DNA of 64,000 bases from NCBI GenBank assembly GCA_032615215.1, contig CP128433.1, forward strand, positions 1,757,501 through 1,821,500, read 5' to 3'. The stretch is from Microbulbifer sp. MKSA007 (lineage in GTDB: Bacteria; Pseudomonadota; Gammaproteobacteria; Pseudomonadales; Cellvibrionaceae). This document shows, one piece after another, positions 1 to 10,140 of the stretch (the stretch's first letter is position 1; the number at the start of each line of letters is the position of its first letter). The position numbers were made by a program, and so were the translations under genes. The notes beneath the pieces were generated by a model. It saw nothing but the letters and a program-made list of their open reading frames with translations. It ran no database searches and had not been told where the DNA came from.

Positions 1-32
1 GCTCTTCCTTCTTTTTTATATGGCCCATAGAT

Positions 33-1124
33 TCAAGAAAATAAATCCTGCTGCTCATTAGTGCGAGGCGGCGGCTTGAACTGGGAGCAATCCAAGGTAA
101 GGCGCCGATGATCCAAGCCCAGCTTTTTCATTGCCACTTGAAAGCGTCTTTGGAGTAGTTGAGCAAATATGCCTGTGCCAGTTCGCCTTTGGGAAAATTC
201 ACTTTGATAATCCTTACCTGCACGGCTTTGCTGCACCAGGCTCATGACATGCTTTGCCCTTTCTGGGTAGTGTACCTCTAACCATTCCCGAAATAGAGGG
301 GCAACTTCATAGGGGAGGCGTAATAGGATATATGCGGCTCTTACAGCCCCTGATTCCCGTGCAGCTGCAAGAATCGACTCCAGCTCACAGTCATTGAGAG
401 CGGGGATCATAGGCGCAGCGAGTACTGCGGTAGGAATGCCCGCTGTACTCAGCTGTTCAATTGTTCGCAGACGAGCAGCAGGGCTAGCGGTCCTTGGCTC
501 AAGCTTACGCTTAAGGGCATTATCTAGCGTGGTCACACTAATGGCGACTTGGGCCAAGTTATCTTGTGCCATTTCTGCCAGCAGTGGGAGGTCCCGCAAG
601 ATTAGCTGGCTTTTGGTGACAATGGTTACCGGCTGGCGAAACTCCTGCATAAGCTCCAGTAAACTACGGGTTATCTCTTTCTCTCGTTCCAGAGGTTGAT
701 AGGGATCGGTATTGGCTCCCAGAGCGATGGGACTGCACTGGTAGCTCTTCTTTCGTAGCGCTTTCTCTAAAAGCTCAGCAGCATTTGGCTTGTAGAAAAT
801 CTTGGTCTCGAAATCGAGCCCTGGTGATAAATCCATATAGGCATGGGCTGGGCGGGCATAACAATAGATGCAACCATGCTCACATCCCCTGTAGGGGTTT
901 ATCGATTGGGAGAAAGGGATATCTGGAGATTGATTAGTCGAGATAATAGTTTTCGCCTTTTCCTCAATGGATGAGGTTATTAGTCTCACCGGCTGATCAG
1001 GCTCCACTTGCCAGCCATCAGTTTCACGGGAGCTGGAAAGTTCAGCAAAGCGCCCTGGGAGGTTAGAAGCGGTTCCTCGGCCCTTGCATGGGGATGGCGC
1101 TTTAGTGGAAGGATGATCTGACAT
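33..1124 (-). CDS. PA0069-family radical SAM protein
   Basis: 363-aa radical SAM protein. The iron-sulfur motif CxxxCxxC is visible as C81, C85 and C88 in the context NPYRGCEHGCIYCYARP, which is characteristic of the PA0069 / Rv2578c group related to spore photoproduct lyase. The rest fits a TIM-barrel radical SAM core, with a GANTDPYQPLE segment and a TKS strand downstream. Family members are soluble and their reaction is not established, so only the [4Fe-4S]/SAM chemistry is claimed. The N-terminal tail of about 40 residues is variable in the family. The gene ends near the window edge but is complete, and it does not appear to share an operon with its neighbour. Confidence 0.9.
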   Translation of the reverse strand: MSDHPSTKAPSPCKGRGTASNLPGRFAELSSSRETDGWQVEPDQPVRLITSSIEEKAKTIISTNQSPDIPFSQSINPYRGCEHGCIYCYARPAHAYMDLSPGLDFETKIFYKPNAAELLEKALRKKSYQCSPIALGANTDPYQPLEREKEITRSLLELMQEFRQPVTIVTKSQLILRDLPLLAEMAQDNLAQVAISVTTLDNALKRKLEPRTASPAARLRTIEQLSTAGIPTAVLAAPMIPALNDCELESILAAARESGAVRAAYILLRLPYEVAPLFREWLEVHYPERAKHVMSLVQQSRAGKDYQSEFSQRRTGTGIFAQLLQRRFQVAMKKLGLDHRRLTLDCSQFKPPPRTNEQQDLFS

Positions 1125-1278
1125 TTTTTTAGCGATAACTGTATTAATGTACAGTTTACGCCTTAATTTTGGAGGATTGCAAGCCTTAGCGGATTTACCT
1201 GGAGAGGAAAATAAGTCTGGATTTGGTTTCCCTAAGAGGCAATGCCTCTTAGGGTCTAATTGTGCTCTTAGATACTGT

Positions 1279-1734
1279 TTAGGCAGTGACTGCGGGGTTA
1301 TATTTCGATTCCATTGTCAGCCCGGGTCTTTCGTCATCCCAAATCATATGCACTACCTTCCAGGATTCGCCATCGTTCAATAGCTGGATACTATTTATCC
1401 CTCTTTTTAGGAATTGGGTTTTCTCCTTATCGCTCCAGGCCTCATAAATACTGAAGACGTGAGCAATATTTCCAAATTGCTCGATAATGTTGTGTATTTC
1501 AGCTTCATAGAAAGGGCGATCTGCAATTAGATTTTCAAAATTTTCTGGATATTCTTGGACGCTGAGGATCGTAGACTGGGGCTTGCCATTGCTATCCACA
1601 AATGTGCGAATCATTTTCGCATCAGGGGAAAATAATGATGCCTGTCTTTCCCAGTCGCGTTGAAAACCTGAAGGGCCAGAGATTCCACTATATAACTCAT
1701 CGATAACTTGTTGTATTTCCATATTATTTGTCAT
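1279..1734 (-). CDS. NTF2/SnoaL-like domain protein
   Basis: About 151 aa, single domain. The pattern of an N-terminal helix (IQQVIDELYSGISG), a segment mentioning W and F residues around the pocket, and C-terminal strands (INSIQLLNDGESWKVVHMIWDDE) matches the SnoaL-like / nuclear transport factor 2 fold used by many small ligand-binding proteins and polyketide cyclases. I chose the ATG at 1734 because AAGGAT lies about 7 bases upstream; an in-frame TTG 24 bases earlier lacks such a site. No signal peptide is present, so it is cytoplasmic. The substrate cannot be read from the sequence. Confidence 0.7.
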   Translation of the reverse strand: MTNNMEIQQVIDELYSGISGPSGFQRDWERQASLFSPDAKMIRTFVDSNGKPQSTILSVQEYPENFENLIADRPFYEAEIHNIIEQFGNIAHVFSIYEAWSDKEKTQFLKRGINSIQLLNDGESWKVVHMIWDDERPGLTMESKYNPAVTA

Positions 1735-2052
1735 ATTTCTATCCTTGTCTAATTTCAATTAAAAGCTTTGATTGTCTAGCCGGTGACCCTGAGTTAATAT
1801 TTAATTCTATTTTGTATATTGAAAATACCCATGCCAACTCGCTTGAATATTTAGTGCTGTCATTAGTGAGCAGATTCAAAGCTGTCATTATGATATCAAC
1901 TGAAAGTGAGCTTATCTACAAAGCCGCTAGGTGTGCATAGCTACGAGATAGTGTGTCACTTCACTTTTTATGTCGTAATTGTTTGATTTATATGTGGTTT
2001 TATTATTTTCTATAATTGGTATGAATGCCTAATAGGTACGGTAGCTTCAACC
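1735..2052. other. Intergenic, no gene seen
   Basis: AT-rich divergent promoter region between the NTF2-like gene and the first condensation-type gene. Short open frames here have no start context or recognisable product. Confidence 0.5.
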
Positions 2053-3335
2053 ATGAAATCGGAGATACCCTCTCGGGAGATGGGACGCCAAGAAGCTCTT
2101 CATGTAGAGCTGTCTAGGCAGTCAAAAGGGGGCTTGCAACTTATTTCTTTTATTCGAGTTTGTGAGCCTCTAGCAATTGATACGCTACGTTCTGGCCTTA
2201 AAATACTACACCAGTATCATCCCCTCTTGCGAGCCCGCGTCGAGAAAGATAATAAATATCGGTGGGTTTGTGATGTGAATTTTTCCGAAATACCTATAGA
2301 TGTGTACCGGCTAGATAAGGAAATGGATTTTGAGGGAGAGTACTCAAACCAGGCCAAAAAATATATAGACAGTGATAGATATGCATATTGTCTAAGCATA
2401 TTTTGCAATCATGAAGGTTTAGTGCAGTGGGTTATTGTCAATAATATTCATGCGATTATGGATGGTCGTTCTATTATGACTCTGTTCTTGCAGTTGGATC
2501 AGTTAGTACAAAAAAATAAACCCTTTAGAGACAATGAAACGCTACCTCTTGGGGAAAGCATCGCTAAAAATTTAGAAGTCGCTGGATATGTAGGTGAAAA
2601 ACATATATTTCATGATGCGGATGATCAAAAATTAAACTGGCCTGTTGAGAAGGTTGCACCGGCAAGTAAACGGCAGGCTGGTGCAATAGCGAGACTATTG
2701 TGTCCTGAAGATCTCCATCAGCTAGCAAAAATAGGTAAAGACCGAGGAGTAAAGTTAACCGCAATTCTTTGTGCAATTGCTTCCATTGCTTCAGTAGTCC
2801 TACCAACCTATAAAAAGGGAGAGGAGATTATTTTAGCTTTAGATGGAAGAGGCTTATGTACCCCCCGATCCCATTAGAGCATATTGGTTCGTTTTCGCAA
2901 ACTACTCAGTTATCTATTCCTGAAGACCCTACATCGGTTGATATCATAGATTTTGCTGAAAATTTACAGTCCCAAATATACACGGTACTAACTAAACAAC
3001 GTCCGATGGCAAAAAAAATTGTGTCTGCATACACTGTTGCTGAGGTGGAAGCTATGGCAAGAGAGACAATCTCTGGCTCAGAATCCTTCTTTGCCGGTAT
3101 TTGCGTATCTAATGTAGGAAGTTTAAGTAAATTAGGTGGAAGGATGAAATTTTTTGATATTGAAAAAGGAATGGTGACCCAAACTAATGGGCTAAACCCA
3201 TTGACGGTCATTTCATATACAACCAATAAGAATTCGGTTTTTGTATTTGGTTACTGTGAACCACTTTTGAGTCGAAATAGTGTTCTTCTGTATATAAAGC
3301 GGTATATGGATATTATTGGTGGTCTAATTCATTAG
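2053..3335 (+). pseudogene. Condensation-type acyltransferase, frameshifted (copy 1)
   Basis: Two overlapping frames (2053-2877 and 2856-3335) together make one protein of about 427 aa. The N-terminal half holds the acyltransferase/condensation motif HxxxDG as H133-D137 (NNIHAIMDGRS). The C-terminal half holds FFAGICVSNVGS and VFVFGYCEP, which are shared with the paralogue at 3815. This is the fold of NRPS condensation domains, alcohol acetyltransferases and PapA-type transferases. The frame breaks at a run of six C (2861-2866); one added C would join LDGRGLCTP to PIPLEHIGSFSQ without loss. It is either a recent frameshift or a sequencing error. The substrate is unknown, and there is no carrier protein or synthetase nearby. 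Confidence 0.65.
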
Positions 3336-3814
3336 TTTTTATACAGGGTTTCTAGAATGCTTTCTTGTTTTTATGTGAGGATTTCAAGGGAAGATTGAAT
3401 TATTCTTGTGTTGTGTTGGTTAAGATATCAATTTAAATACATAGATTGCTAGGCGCATTTGCTATTTCTTACTCGGTTGCGATGATTTTCTCCATAGTGG
3501 TGATGACGATTTGGTGGAAAGAAATTCTTGTAGAGGTTATTAATAATCGATATTCATACGAAGGTTAGTTGAATTCTATTTAAGTGAGGAATAATAAGAT
3601 ATCTATCCATTAGCAATGTTTTTTAATATTTTATCTGTATAGACGAAGGAATCAATCGATTGTTAACTAGATTGTGATTGTGCTGACTGTCTTAGTGATC
3701 TGCTCTCTGTATCAATAGCCAATATCAACAAACAGTTTCTAACTATTTTCCTATACTGAGGATAATGCTTCTTGTATTACATGTAATGTACCCATTAGCA
3801 AATGTGAGGCCTGC
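3336..3814. other. Intergenic, no gene seen
   Basis: About 480 AT-rich bases between the two condensation-type paralogues, with stop codons in every frame. It probably holds the promoter of the second copy. Confidence 0.5.
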
Positions 3815-4789
3815 ATGGAGAAAGAGCCACTCTCACGTGAGTTGGGGTCCCAAGAAGCTCTATTTATTGAATTGACTAATGAGTCTTACGATGGAACTCA
3901 GCTAATATCGTGTGTTCGCCTCCGCGATTCTGTTACTTTCGAGCAATTTTGCAGAGGTTTTACCTTTATCCATAGAAGACACCCAATGCTTCGGGCGAGG
4001 GCCAAGAAGGGCACCAAGGCTTCTTGCATTTGTGATGTTGAATTTGAAAAAGTACCTCTAATCATAAAGCATTTAAATAAATCATTAGAATATGAGATTG
4101 AATACCTTTGGCAGCAAAATCAATTTGTTGACATAGAAAATTGCGCCTATGGGATTACCTTGCAAGTTAACGTGAATGATGAAGTTGAGTGGGTCATCAT
4201 TGTTAGCAATCATACTGCATTTGATGGCCAGTCAAGATTGGTACTTTTTTGCGATCTAGACAGGTTTCAGGAGAGGGAGGGAGACGATATTGGCCAAGAA
4301 CCTAAACTACTAAGAAAAAGTACGGGTGAGTATTTTAATTTGTCTGGATTCAAGGATGTCGATTTATTTAATGTGCGGAAATCCAATAACTGTAGTAAAT
4401 GGAAAGTAAAGCAAGCGGTACCCATTATAGGAAGAAAAGGATACTCAACACTTAAATTGATATCCCCTGAAGCTGTTGCCGTTTTTGCTGCGCAATGTAT
4501 ACCTACATTCCCAGAAGTCACTGTTTTCCCTGTTGGTATTTGTGTTTCTAATACCTGTAATATGCAGCGATTAACTAGTGGGCTTAAATACTTTGAAATT
4601 GAGTCAGGCATTGTCGTACAAGTCCACGTTACCCACCTGCTAATAGTTATTACGTATACCACCTGTAGAAATACCATTTTTGTATTTGGATATTGTGAGC
4701 CCTTAACTAGCCATCAGAGTGCGCACTTGTATGTGGAATCCTATATAAAACTTGTAAAGTCTCTACTTGTAAATGGGCGTGTTCAGTGA
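3815..4789 (+). pseudogene. Condensation-type acyltransferase, internally deleted (copy 2)
   Basis: 324-aa paralogue of the preceding gene. The first 220 residues align without large gaps, and the HxxxDG motif sits at the same position (H133, D137; SNHTAFDGQS). After the segment LKLISPEAVAVFAAQ the sequence jumps straight to FPVGICVSNTCN. About 100 residues that are present in copy 1 between the helix LCPEDLHQLAK and FFAGICVSNV are therefore missing, in frame. That segment normally forms much of the second lobe of the condensation fold, so the protein is probably non-functional even though the frame is open. It is not a frameshift. The tandem arrangement suggests local duplication followed by separate decay of the two copies. 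Confidence 0.6.
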
Positions 4790-4839
4790 GGATGTGTCTG
4801 TATTCGAAGTTAGAATGCACAGGCAATGGGAGTTGACAG

Positions 4840-6084
4840 GTGAATGATATAGTCACTGTTGTAGGGCAGGGGTTATATCTCGCTGCCGCTGCAGTTATTG
4901 GACTGGGCATTGCAAGGATCTTACGTATTGATAATACACTTGGCTGCCTTGTCGCAGGAGTACTGGCGGCTTTGTTACTTCCCATAATTGACTATGATAC
5001 AGGTTTGCGTGCAACCAGTATCAGAGAGCTGGTGTTCTTTGTTATTTTACCGGTATTAATTTTTGAGTCAGCCTGGCAGCTGGAACCCAAAGTCTTAAAG
5101 CGCTGGATTGGACCTGTACTGTTATTCTCTACACTCGGTTTGGTTATTTGTGCAGTTCTTATTGCAGCAATTACTTATTACGGCATTGGTCATCCTGAGG
5201 GTTTTCCTTGGGTGGCAGCCATGCTGACAGGGGCCATTTTAGCGGCTACTGATCCGGTTTCTGTAGTTAATAAATTGCGTCAGGAAAAAACAGGAGAAGA
5301 TCTCTTAACCTTGGTGGATGGAGAGAGCCTCTTCAATGATGCTGCAGCTGTAGTTCTCTATTCGTTAGTATTAGGGCTAGCTACCTATGGTATCGTTGAA
5401 AGCTCATCGATGGGGGCTGCAGCTCCTTCATTGGACGCGACTTCAGTGACACTATATTTTTGCATGGTATTTTTTGGTGGCGTTGCGATTGGGCTTATTT
5501 TTGGCTTGATAACCACTCTTGTCATATTGTTTCTGCGATCTCCCAGTGCGGCTTTAATGACTTTAGTAATCGCTGCATTTGGTAGTTTCTATTTGGCGGA
5601 AAGTATCTTTCATGTATCAGGTATCATTTCGGTAATGATATGTGCAATTGTTGCTCGAGCGTGCTTAAGTAAGCAAAACAGCACCTATTTAATTCATGCG
5701 GGTCCAACTTGGGAGTGGATGGGGCTGTTTTTTACCGGTATTATTTTTGTGATTATGGGATTGGTGATTACTTTTGAGATGTTTACCCACCAATGGCTGG
5801 CGATGGTTATTGCTACAGCAGCTGCTTTAGGAGCTAGAGCATTATCTGTATTCTTAGTGGCACCTCTGACTCGCTTTGTTGGCCCCCCGATACCGAAATC
5901 CTGGCGTCTGTTAATGAGTTGGGGCGGGCTGCGAGGGGTTATTGCGGTCGCTCTGGTGCTTTCTCTTCCAGTTGAATTGCCCTATTGGTGGACAATTCAA
6001 TCTATGGTATTTGGCGTGGTCCTTTTCTCCTTGTTGGTGCAGGGGACTACCAGTGGCCGCTTGATTCATAAATTAAACCTTTGA
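4840..6084 (+). CDS. CPA1-family Na+/H+ antiporter
   Basis: 414-aa integral membrane protein with about 12 hydrophobic segments. The ion-binding signature of the CPA1 (NhaP/NHE) family is seen: ATDPVSVV with D138, and the GESLFNDAAAVVLY segment with N166-D167. The conserved SWGGLRGVIAVAL motif lies near the C terminus. It exchanges cytoplasmic Na+ (or K+) for protons across the inner membrane, fitting a marine lifestyle. It ends soon after the membrane domain and has no long cytosolic regulatory tail. The start is GTG at 4840, with GGGAG about 8 bases upstream. It starts 50 bases after the paralogue upstream but is probably independent of it. Confidence 0.92.
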   Translation: MNDIVTVVGQGLYLAAAAVIGLGIARILRIDNTLGCLVAGVLAALLLPIIDYDTGLRATSIRELVFFVILPVLIFESAWQLEPKVLKRWIGPVLLFSTLGLVICAVLIAAITYYGIGHPEGFPWVAAMLTGAILAATDPVSVVNKLRQEKTGEDLLTLVDGESLFNDAAAVVLYSLVLGLATYGIVESSSMGAAAPSLDATSVTLYFCMVFFGGVAIGLIFGLITTLVILFLRSPSAALMTLVIAAFGSFYLAESIFHVSGIISVMICAIVARACLSKQNSTYLIHAGPTWEWMGLFFTGIIFVIMGLVITFEMFTHQWLAMVIATAAALGARALSVFLVAPLTRFVGPPIPKSWRLLMSWGGLRGVIAVALVLSLPVELPYWWTIQSMVFGVVLFSLLVQGTTSGRLIHKLNL

Positions 6085-6098
6085 ACTAAGGTTCCAAG

Positions 6099-6728
6099 TC
6101 ATACAGCATTTAGGCTAATAGCAGTGGGGTTATCAGCAATTAACCACACAGCGACAAGAAGCAGACTGAGTGCAAAAAGCTTGTTTTGCAGATTTCTATT
6201 TTTATCGCTGATAAGTGCTTTCGATAAGGTCCGACCAAAAGCGATCCATGAGAAATGTGTCACAAAGTTGAGTATGGTGATCATAATAATCAAGGTGATA
6301 ACACTGCTTTCATTGCTCTCCTCTTGCTTTGGTGCGAACACAGAGAACATAGTAATTACTATCATCCAAGCTTTAATATTCATACTTTGAAGCAGCATTC
6401 CCTGCCAAATGCTTACCGATTTGGTGGCAGTTTTTCCAGGCTCTTTATTAGGCTTTATAAAAACGTAAGCAAGGTAAATTAAGTAGATGGCACCAGTCCA
6501 CTGTAAGATGGTCATTACCATAGGGTAGTGAATTAGCCAGCTCATAAATCCGAAGCCAACTAATAAAGCCTTCATTAGAAATACAATGTCTATGCCCGCC
6601 AGTAAAGGTAAGGAACGACGAATACCCAAGCTGGCTCCGGCTGCAGCAAAGGTGATATTGGCAGGTCCTGGGCTAAAAATTAGTGGGAACATTACTGCCA
6701 ACCAGGCTAATAGAAACTCTAAGCTCAT
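6099..6728 (-). CDS. LysE-family amino-acid exporter
   Basis: 209-aa inner-membrane protein with six predicted hydrophobic segments. The N terminus (LAWLAVMFPLIFSPGPANITFAAAGASLGIRRSLPLLAGI) carries the PGP-N signature of the LysE/RhtB family. These proteins export amino acids or related metabolites, often as overflow valves. The exact substrate cannot be told. It lies 91 bases downstream of an AraC-type regulator on the same strand, a common pairing that suggests the regulator controls it. The 3' end faces the antiporter gene with only 14 bases between the stops. Confidence 0.9.
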   Translation of the reverse strand: MSLEFLLAWLAVMFPLIFSPGPANITFAAAGASLGIRRSLPLLAGIDIVFLMKALLVGFGFMSWLIHYPMVMTILQWTGAIYLIYLAYVFIKPNKEPGKTATKSVSIWQGMLLQSMNIKAWMIVITMFSVFAPKQEESNESSVITLIIMITILNFVTHFSWIAFGRTLSKALISDKNRNLQNKLFALSLLLVAVWLIADNPTAISLNAV

Positions 6729-6819
6729 ATATATTACTCATGTCATAGAAGAGATATCGCTATGAGAAGTAGCTCACACTGTTTAACGGTGCGCTTTGTT
6801 TTCCCAGAGATAGGTGAGC

Positions 6820-7677
6820 TTAAAGGGAGTAGAAGGAAGGTTCTTGTACGAAATTGCGCTGTGCAGACTTTAAGTAGCGAGCAGGTGTGATACCGAAAGC
6901 ACGCTTGAAGTTTCGACTCAAATGGCTCTGATCAAAAAAACCGCAGTCGATAGCCACCTCAGCCACCTGGGCTCCGGTACGAAATAATGCTCGGGCCCTT
7001 TGGGTTTTTAGGAGGATTAGGAATTGATGTGGAGGAACGCCAAACTGCGCATTAAAACTACGAATTAGCTGATATCGACTCATGCCAGTTAATTGGCACA
7101 ATTCATCCAGTGTCACATTTCTTTGCCAGTTTTCCTGTAAATAAGCACGGGCCTTCAAGACTCCCTGTTTGTTAGATGATGACTTCGGGTAGATCTTTTG
7201 GTCGCCGTGACGGGCAAAGAGCTGGCTAATTGCCAGGGTGAGTAGAGAGTCCGTTGAAAGGGATAAAGCGTTCATTTCAAGACTGCTATGTAGCTTGTAG
7301 AGAAGCTGAAAAAGCTCAGGATCATCCAATAGTGGCCCTTTCAAAAATGGTACGGGTGTTTGATTCAGCAGAATGTGTTCCCTGAGGGTTTCCTCAATAA
7401 GCGCCGTGTCAAAGTAAAACATACGGTAGTACCAACCGGAGTCACTTCCAGAAAAACCGGTATGAATCTCCCCTGGATTAAGCGCAGCAAGGGTTCCCTG
7501 AGGAAGAGTCACTGTTTCACCGCGATAATCGAGCTTTTCTACGCCAGAAAGGAAGATTCCAATAGCGAGTTCATCATGCCAATGCTTGGCAAAGGAAAAC
7601 TTATGGAAGTAGGCGTGAAAAAGCTCTATGCCGCAATGACTCGGACTTCGCCAAGCCTTAGAGAATTCCTTTCGCAC
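6820..7677 (-). CDS. AraC-family transcriptional regulator (cupin sensor)
   Basis: 285 aa. Residues 15-130 look like the AraC-type cupin ligand-binding domain (FHKFSFAKHWHDELAIGIFLSG, LNPGEIHTGFSG). Residues 190-285 hold the two helix-turn-helix units of the AraC DNA-binding domain, with LDELCQLTGMSRYQLIRSFNAQFGVPPHQF and AIDCGFFDQSHLSRNFKRAFGITPARY. The start is GTG at 7677 with GAGGG upstream. It precedes the LysE-type exporter on the same strand and likely activates it in response to an amino-acid-like effector. That regulatory link is inferred from position only. Confidence 0.9.
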   Translation of the reverse strand: MRKEFSKAWRSPSHCGIELFHAYFHKFSFAKHWHDELAIGIFLSGVEKLDYRGETVTLPQGTLAALNPGEIHTGFSGSDSGWYYRMFYFDTALIEETLREHILLNQTPVPFLKGPLLDDPELFQLLYKLHSSLEMNALSLSTDSLLTLAISQLFARHGDQKIYPKSSSNKQGVLKARAYLQENWQRNVTLDELCQLTGMSRYQLIRSFNAQFGVPPHQFLILLKTQRARALFRTGAQVAEVAIDCGFFDQSHLSRNFKRAFGITPARYLKSAQRNFVQEPSFYSL

Positions 7678-7821
7678 TGATAACCCTCGTATGATAAATA
7701 ACCATTACTTTACAGAAAGAAAGGGTGGTAAGGCAAAGTTACAGATGGGTGTGTAACAATTGAATAGTGGAGAGGTTCGAAGTGGTACTTTTGATGTCGA
7801 GTGCCTTTGTTTGGTAAGCAT

Positions 7822-8295
7822 TTACCTTACGAAATATAAATTGCCCATTCTTACTTCATAGCTCACTGGTTTTATCCTACCCGTGTACCAGCCAGGATTT
7901 GAAGCCATTGTTGCGTCCAAAGAAAACCAACCACCTTTACCCTCCTCAACGAAGGCATATTTCTTCCCATTTGAATAAACTCCTGATCTGTATCTGATCA
8001 ATCTATAGTACTCGGAGTCATCATATTTAACAGAAGCTTCCAGTACCACAGGATCACCTGCAGAGGAGGAAATATAAATAAAGACTGGCAATTCATCTCG
8101 CCCAAATAACTTTGGCTTTTCTACCAATAAGTTATCTATTGGAACAACTCTAAATTGATTTTTCCTTGCGTAATCTATAGGTTTATTTGACCTGAATACA
8201 ATTGATATATAGAAAACTATACCTGTTAGGAAAATAATTAAAGTGATTTTGGTTAGGATTTTTCTTCGAATTTTATTCATATTGCTTAACGCCAT
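7822..8295 (-). CDS. Small membrane-anchored protein of unknown function
   Basis: 157 aa with one N-terminal membrane segment (about residues 15-35, ILTKITLIIFLTGIVFYISIVF) preceded by lysines and arginines, so the C-terminal ~120 residues should be periplasmic. That part is beta-rich and shows no motif I recognise. A second ATG at 8280 (MNKIRRKILTK) could be the true start. It stands alone between intergenic stretches. Confidence 0.55.
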   Translation of the reverse strand: MALSNMNKIRRKILTKITLIIFLTGIVFYISIVFRSNKPIDYARKNQFRVVPIDNLLVEKPKLFGRDELPVFIYISSSAGDPVVLEASVKYDDSEYYRLIRYRSGVYSNGKKYAFVEEGKGGWFSLDATMASNPGWYTGRIKPVSYEVRMGNLYFVR

Positions 8296-8619
8296 GATTT
8301 TGGGTCCCGTGAGGAGGCGAGTTCTTTAATTGAAGCCTTCGAAGCCCAAGAATGGAGATCCAACCCTCACAGTAGGTGGCGTTGACTAGTCTTGTAAAGT
8401 GCAACGATGCTACTTAAGAATTTTCATTAGTAGCATGTCCCTCTTTTTTGTAGATGGGCTCTTAAGAAAACCTATGATGGGCTGGGAACGACTTTCTTAT
8501 TTATTAACAACCGATCACTTTACCGAAATTTAACACTTTCGATAAGCGGTTTCTGGAAAGTAGGGTGAGTTGTTCTTTACCGGGGGAGCGTAGTCGAATG
8601 TATTGCTAAACGCCCTACG
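8296..8619. other. Intergenic with small inverted repeats
   Basis: No gene seen. ATGCTAC at 8407-8413 and GTAGCAT at 8430-8436 form a 7-bp inverted repeat with a 16-base loop. A T-rich stretch follows a few bases later on the + strand, but no + strand gene precedes it. Near 8580-8630 there are further weak inverted repeats (CGTAG/CTACG). Confidence 0.4.
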
Positions 8620-8931
8620 CTACCCCTTGCCATTTTTCTTTGCTAGGTACTCCTTAAAAGTCCAATACTGTACCCCCTGCATTTCTCTCTCCAGATCATC
8701 CATATCATCGGGTCCAATCTCACTCGGAAATGGTTTTGAAAGCATCGAGCGTACTTGCGCTAGCCTATCACTTACCCTTGCACTCTGAAAATAATCAATA
8801 ATTTCATCCTTCCACGCCTCTTCACCAAACTCGTGGTGTACTTTATTCATTTGATCCAGTGAGACCACGAATTCATTGATATCTCTAAGAATCGACAGGA
8901 TCTCTTCTTTGCTATATATTAGTTCATCCAC
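8620..8931 (-). CDS. Small acidic hypothetical protein
   Basis: 103 aa, mostly predicted helix, with no signal peptide and no membrane segment. It is rich in D and E (SKEEILSILRDINEF, IGPDDMDDLEREM). It starts with GTG at 8931. I do not recognise the family. A small cytoplasmic helical protein of this kind could be an immunity or regulatory protein, but nothing nearby supports that. It lies 93 bases downstream of the membrane protein at 9025 on the same strand, so the two may be co-transcribed. Confidence 0.5.
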   Translation of the reverse strand: MDELIYSKEEILSILRDINEFVVSLDQMNKVHHEFGEEAWKDEIIDYFQSARVSDRLAQVRSMLSKPFPSEIGPDDMDDLEREMQGVQYWTFKEYLAKKNGKG

Positions 8932-9024
8932 TATAAAGGTCTCTTTCTATAAGTCTTAAATGGGCGGCCGAGCAATCTGGTGTGAAGTCACGCTTGACTT
9001 GATTGTTAAATTGAATTTCGTGTA

Positions 9025-9624
9025 TTAGTCCTCTCGGGCAATAGTCAAAAGACAAATTGCCAAGAGTAAGGTTGCAAGAACACCTGATGCTCCAGCAACG
9101 GATGAGGGTAAATAAGAATCACGTCCAAATGTAATCGAAATAGCATTAGCAAACATTGCAATAACGCCAACTGAGGCAGTCAAACCTCCCAGCACTTTGG
9201 AGCTCCCATTCATTTTGGTAACTCCAAAAATAAGAGCAGCAAAGCCCAGCAAAAATTTCGCCGCGTAATAGATCATAAATGAAAAAGCCACAACGGCCCC
9301 CGCTGCAGCTCCAAGCGCCTCTAATTGGCTAGCGACCTCCCGAAATGGCATAAACATAGTGGCGCCAATACTAACTTGCACCACATTGAATACAGAGCTG
9401 AATGCAATAGCGGACCACCCTACGTGGTGGTTTTTAGTCTGCACCATGGCCGCTCCAGCAAAAGCTGAAAGAATGGTAAACAGCAAGCCCTCCAGCCCCC
9501 AGAAAAGTTGCCGTGAGGGGTTAATCTCTGCAACATACAGCATGGTAAAGAGTGCCTGTGTAACTACTAGCGCCAACAGCAGAAAAGCTATGATTTGGAT
9601 ATTTCGCGCATTGGTGAACTTCAT
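9025..9624 (-). CDS. Integral membrane protein of unknown function
   Basis: 199 aa with five or six hydrophobic segments (IIAFLLLALVVTQALFTMLY; LLFTILSAFAGAAMV; AFSSVFNVVQVSIG; AGAVVAFSFMIYYAAKFLLGFAALIFGV; a C-terminal LATLLLAICLLTI). No transporter motif or catalytic residue is recognisable. The repeated small residues suggest tight helix packing. Just 3' of it (8955-9010, minus strand) is an ATTTAAC-initiated stretch with partial self-complementarity, which could be a degenerate attC but lacks a clear right-hand core. Confidence 0.6.
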   Translation of the reverse strand: MKFTNARNIQIIAFLLLALVVTQALFTMLYVAEINPSRQLFWGLEGLLFTILSAFAGAAMVQTKNHHVGWSAIAFSSVFNVVQVSIGATMFMPFREVASQLEALGAAAGAVVAFSFMIYYAAKFLLGFAALIFGVTKMNGSSKVLGGLTASVGVIAMFANAISITFGRDSYLPSSVAGASGVLATLLLAICLLTIARED

Positions 9625-10140
9625 AGTTAGATGCCTTGTATTTTCTATATATGGATCTTGCTTCTAAAGATAGGGGTTGGCCTTATTTATTTTATATCGA
9701 AATATTGGGATATGTGGCTTTCTCGAACCTAACTATATATTTATATCGGGTTATAGGAAAGCAAGCGTCCCCAACGAAAATTTTTAGATTGTATGTGTCA
9801 AAGTCTACTTTTTTAGGATCGGACCTCGCGATTGAGGTCGCATCATAGCTTAGCAAAATAGTTGTGAAAAAGAAGCGATTGTAAAAAAGAGCAATTTCTT
9901 CATTTTATTATCATATTGTTAAGTGGATATGTGAATGGTATAAGCGTAACTATCTACGCCTAAAGATCTACAAAATAGAGCTCGAAGTGAAGCATGGCTC
10001 GTCTAGCCCGTATGTTTTTTGAACGGTTATTCTGTTCCGGTTGCTGCCTGTTATATGTTTAGCCTTTCTGTCAGACTTTGATAATTGAAGCAACTAAAGC
10101 TATGAAAATAACAAGTAAGAAATAGGTGGTTGCACTCGCC
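9625..10140. other. Intergenic, no gene seen
   Basis: About 515 bases, AT-rich, without a convincing gene. It separates the putative cassette genes from the membrane protein at 9025. A small hairpin (GAACGG with an imperfect partner) lies near 10020-10040. Confidence 0.45.
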
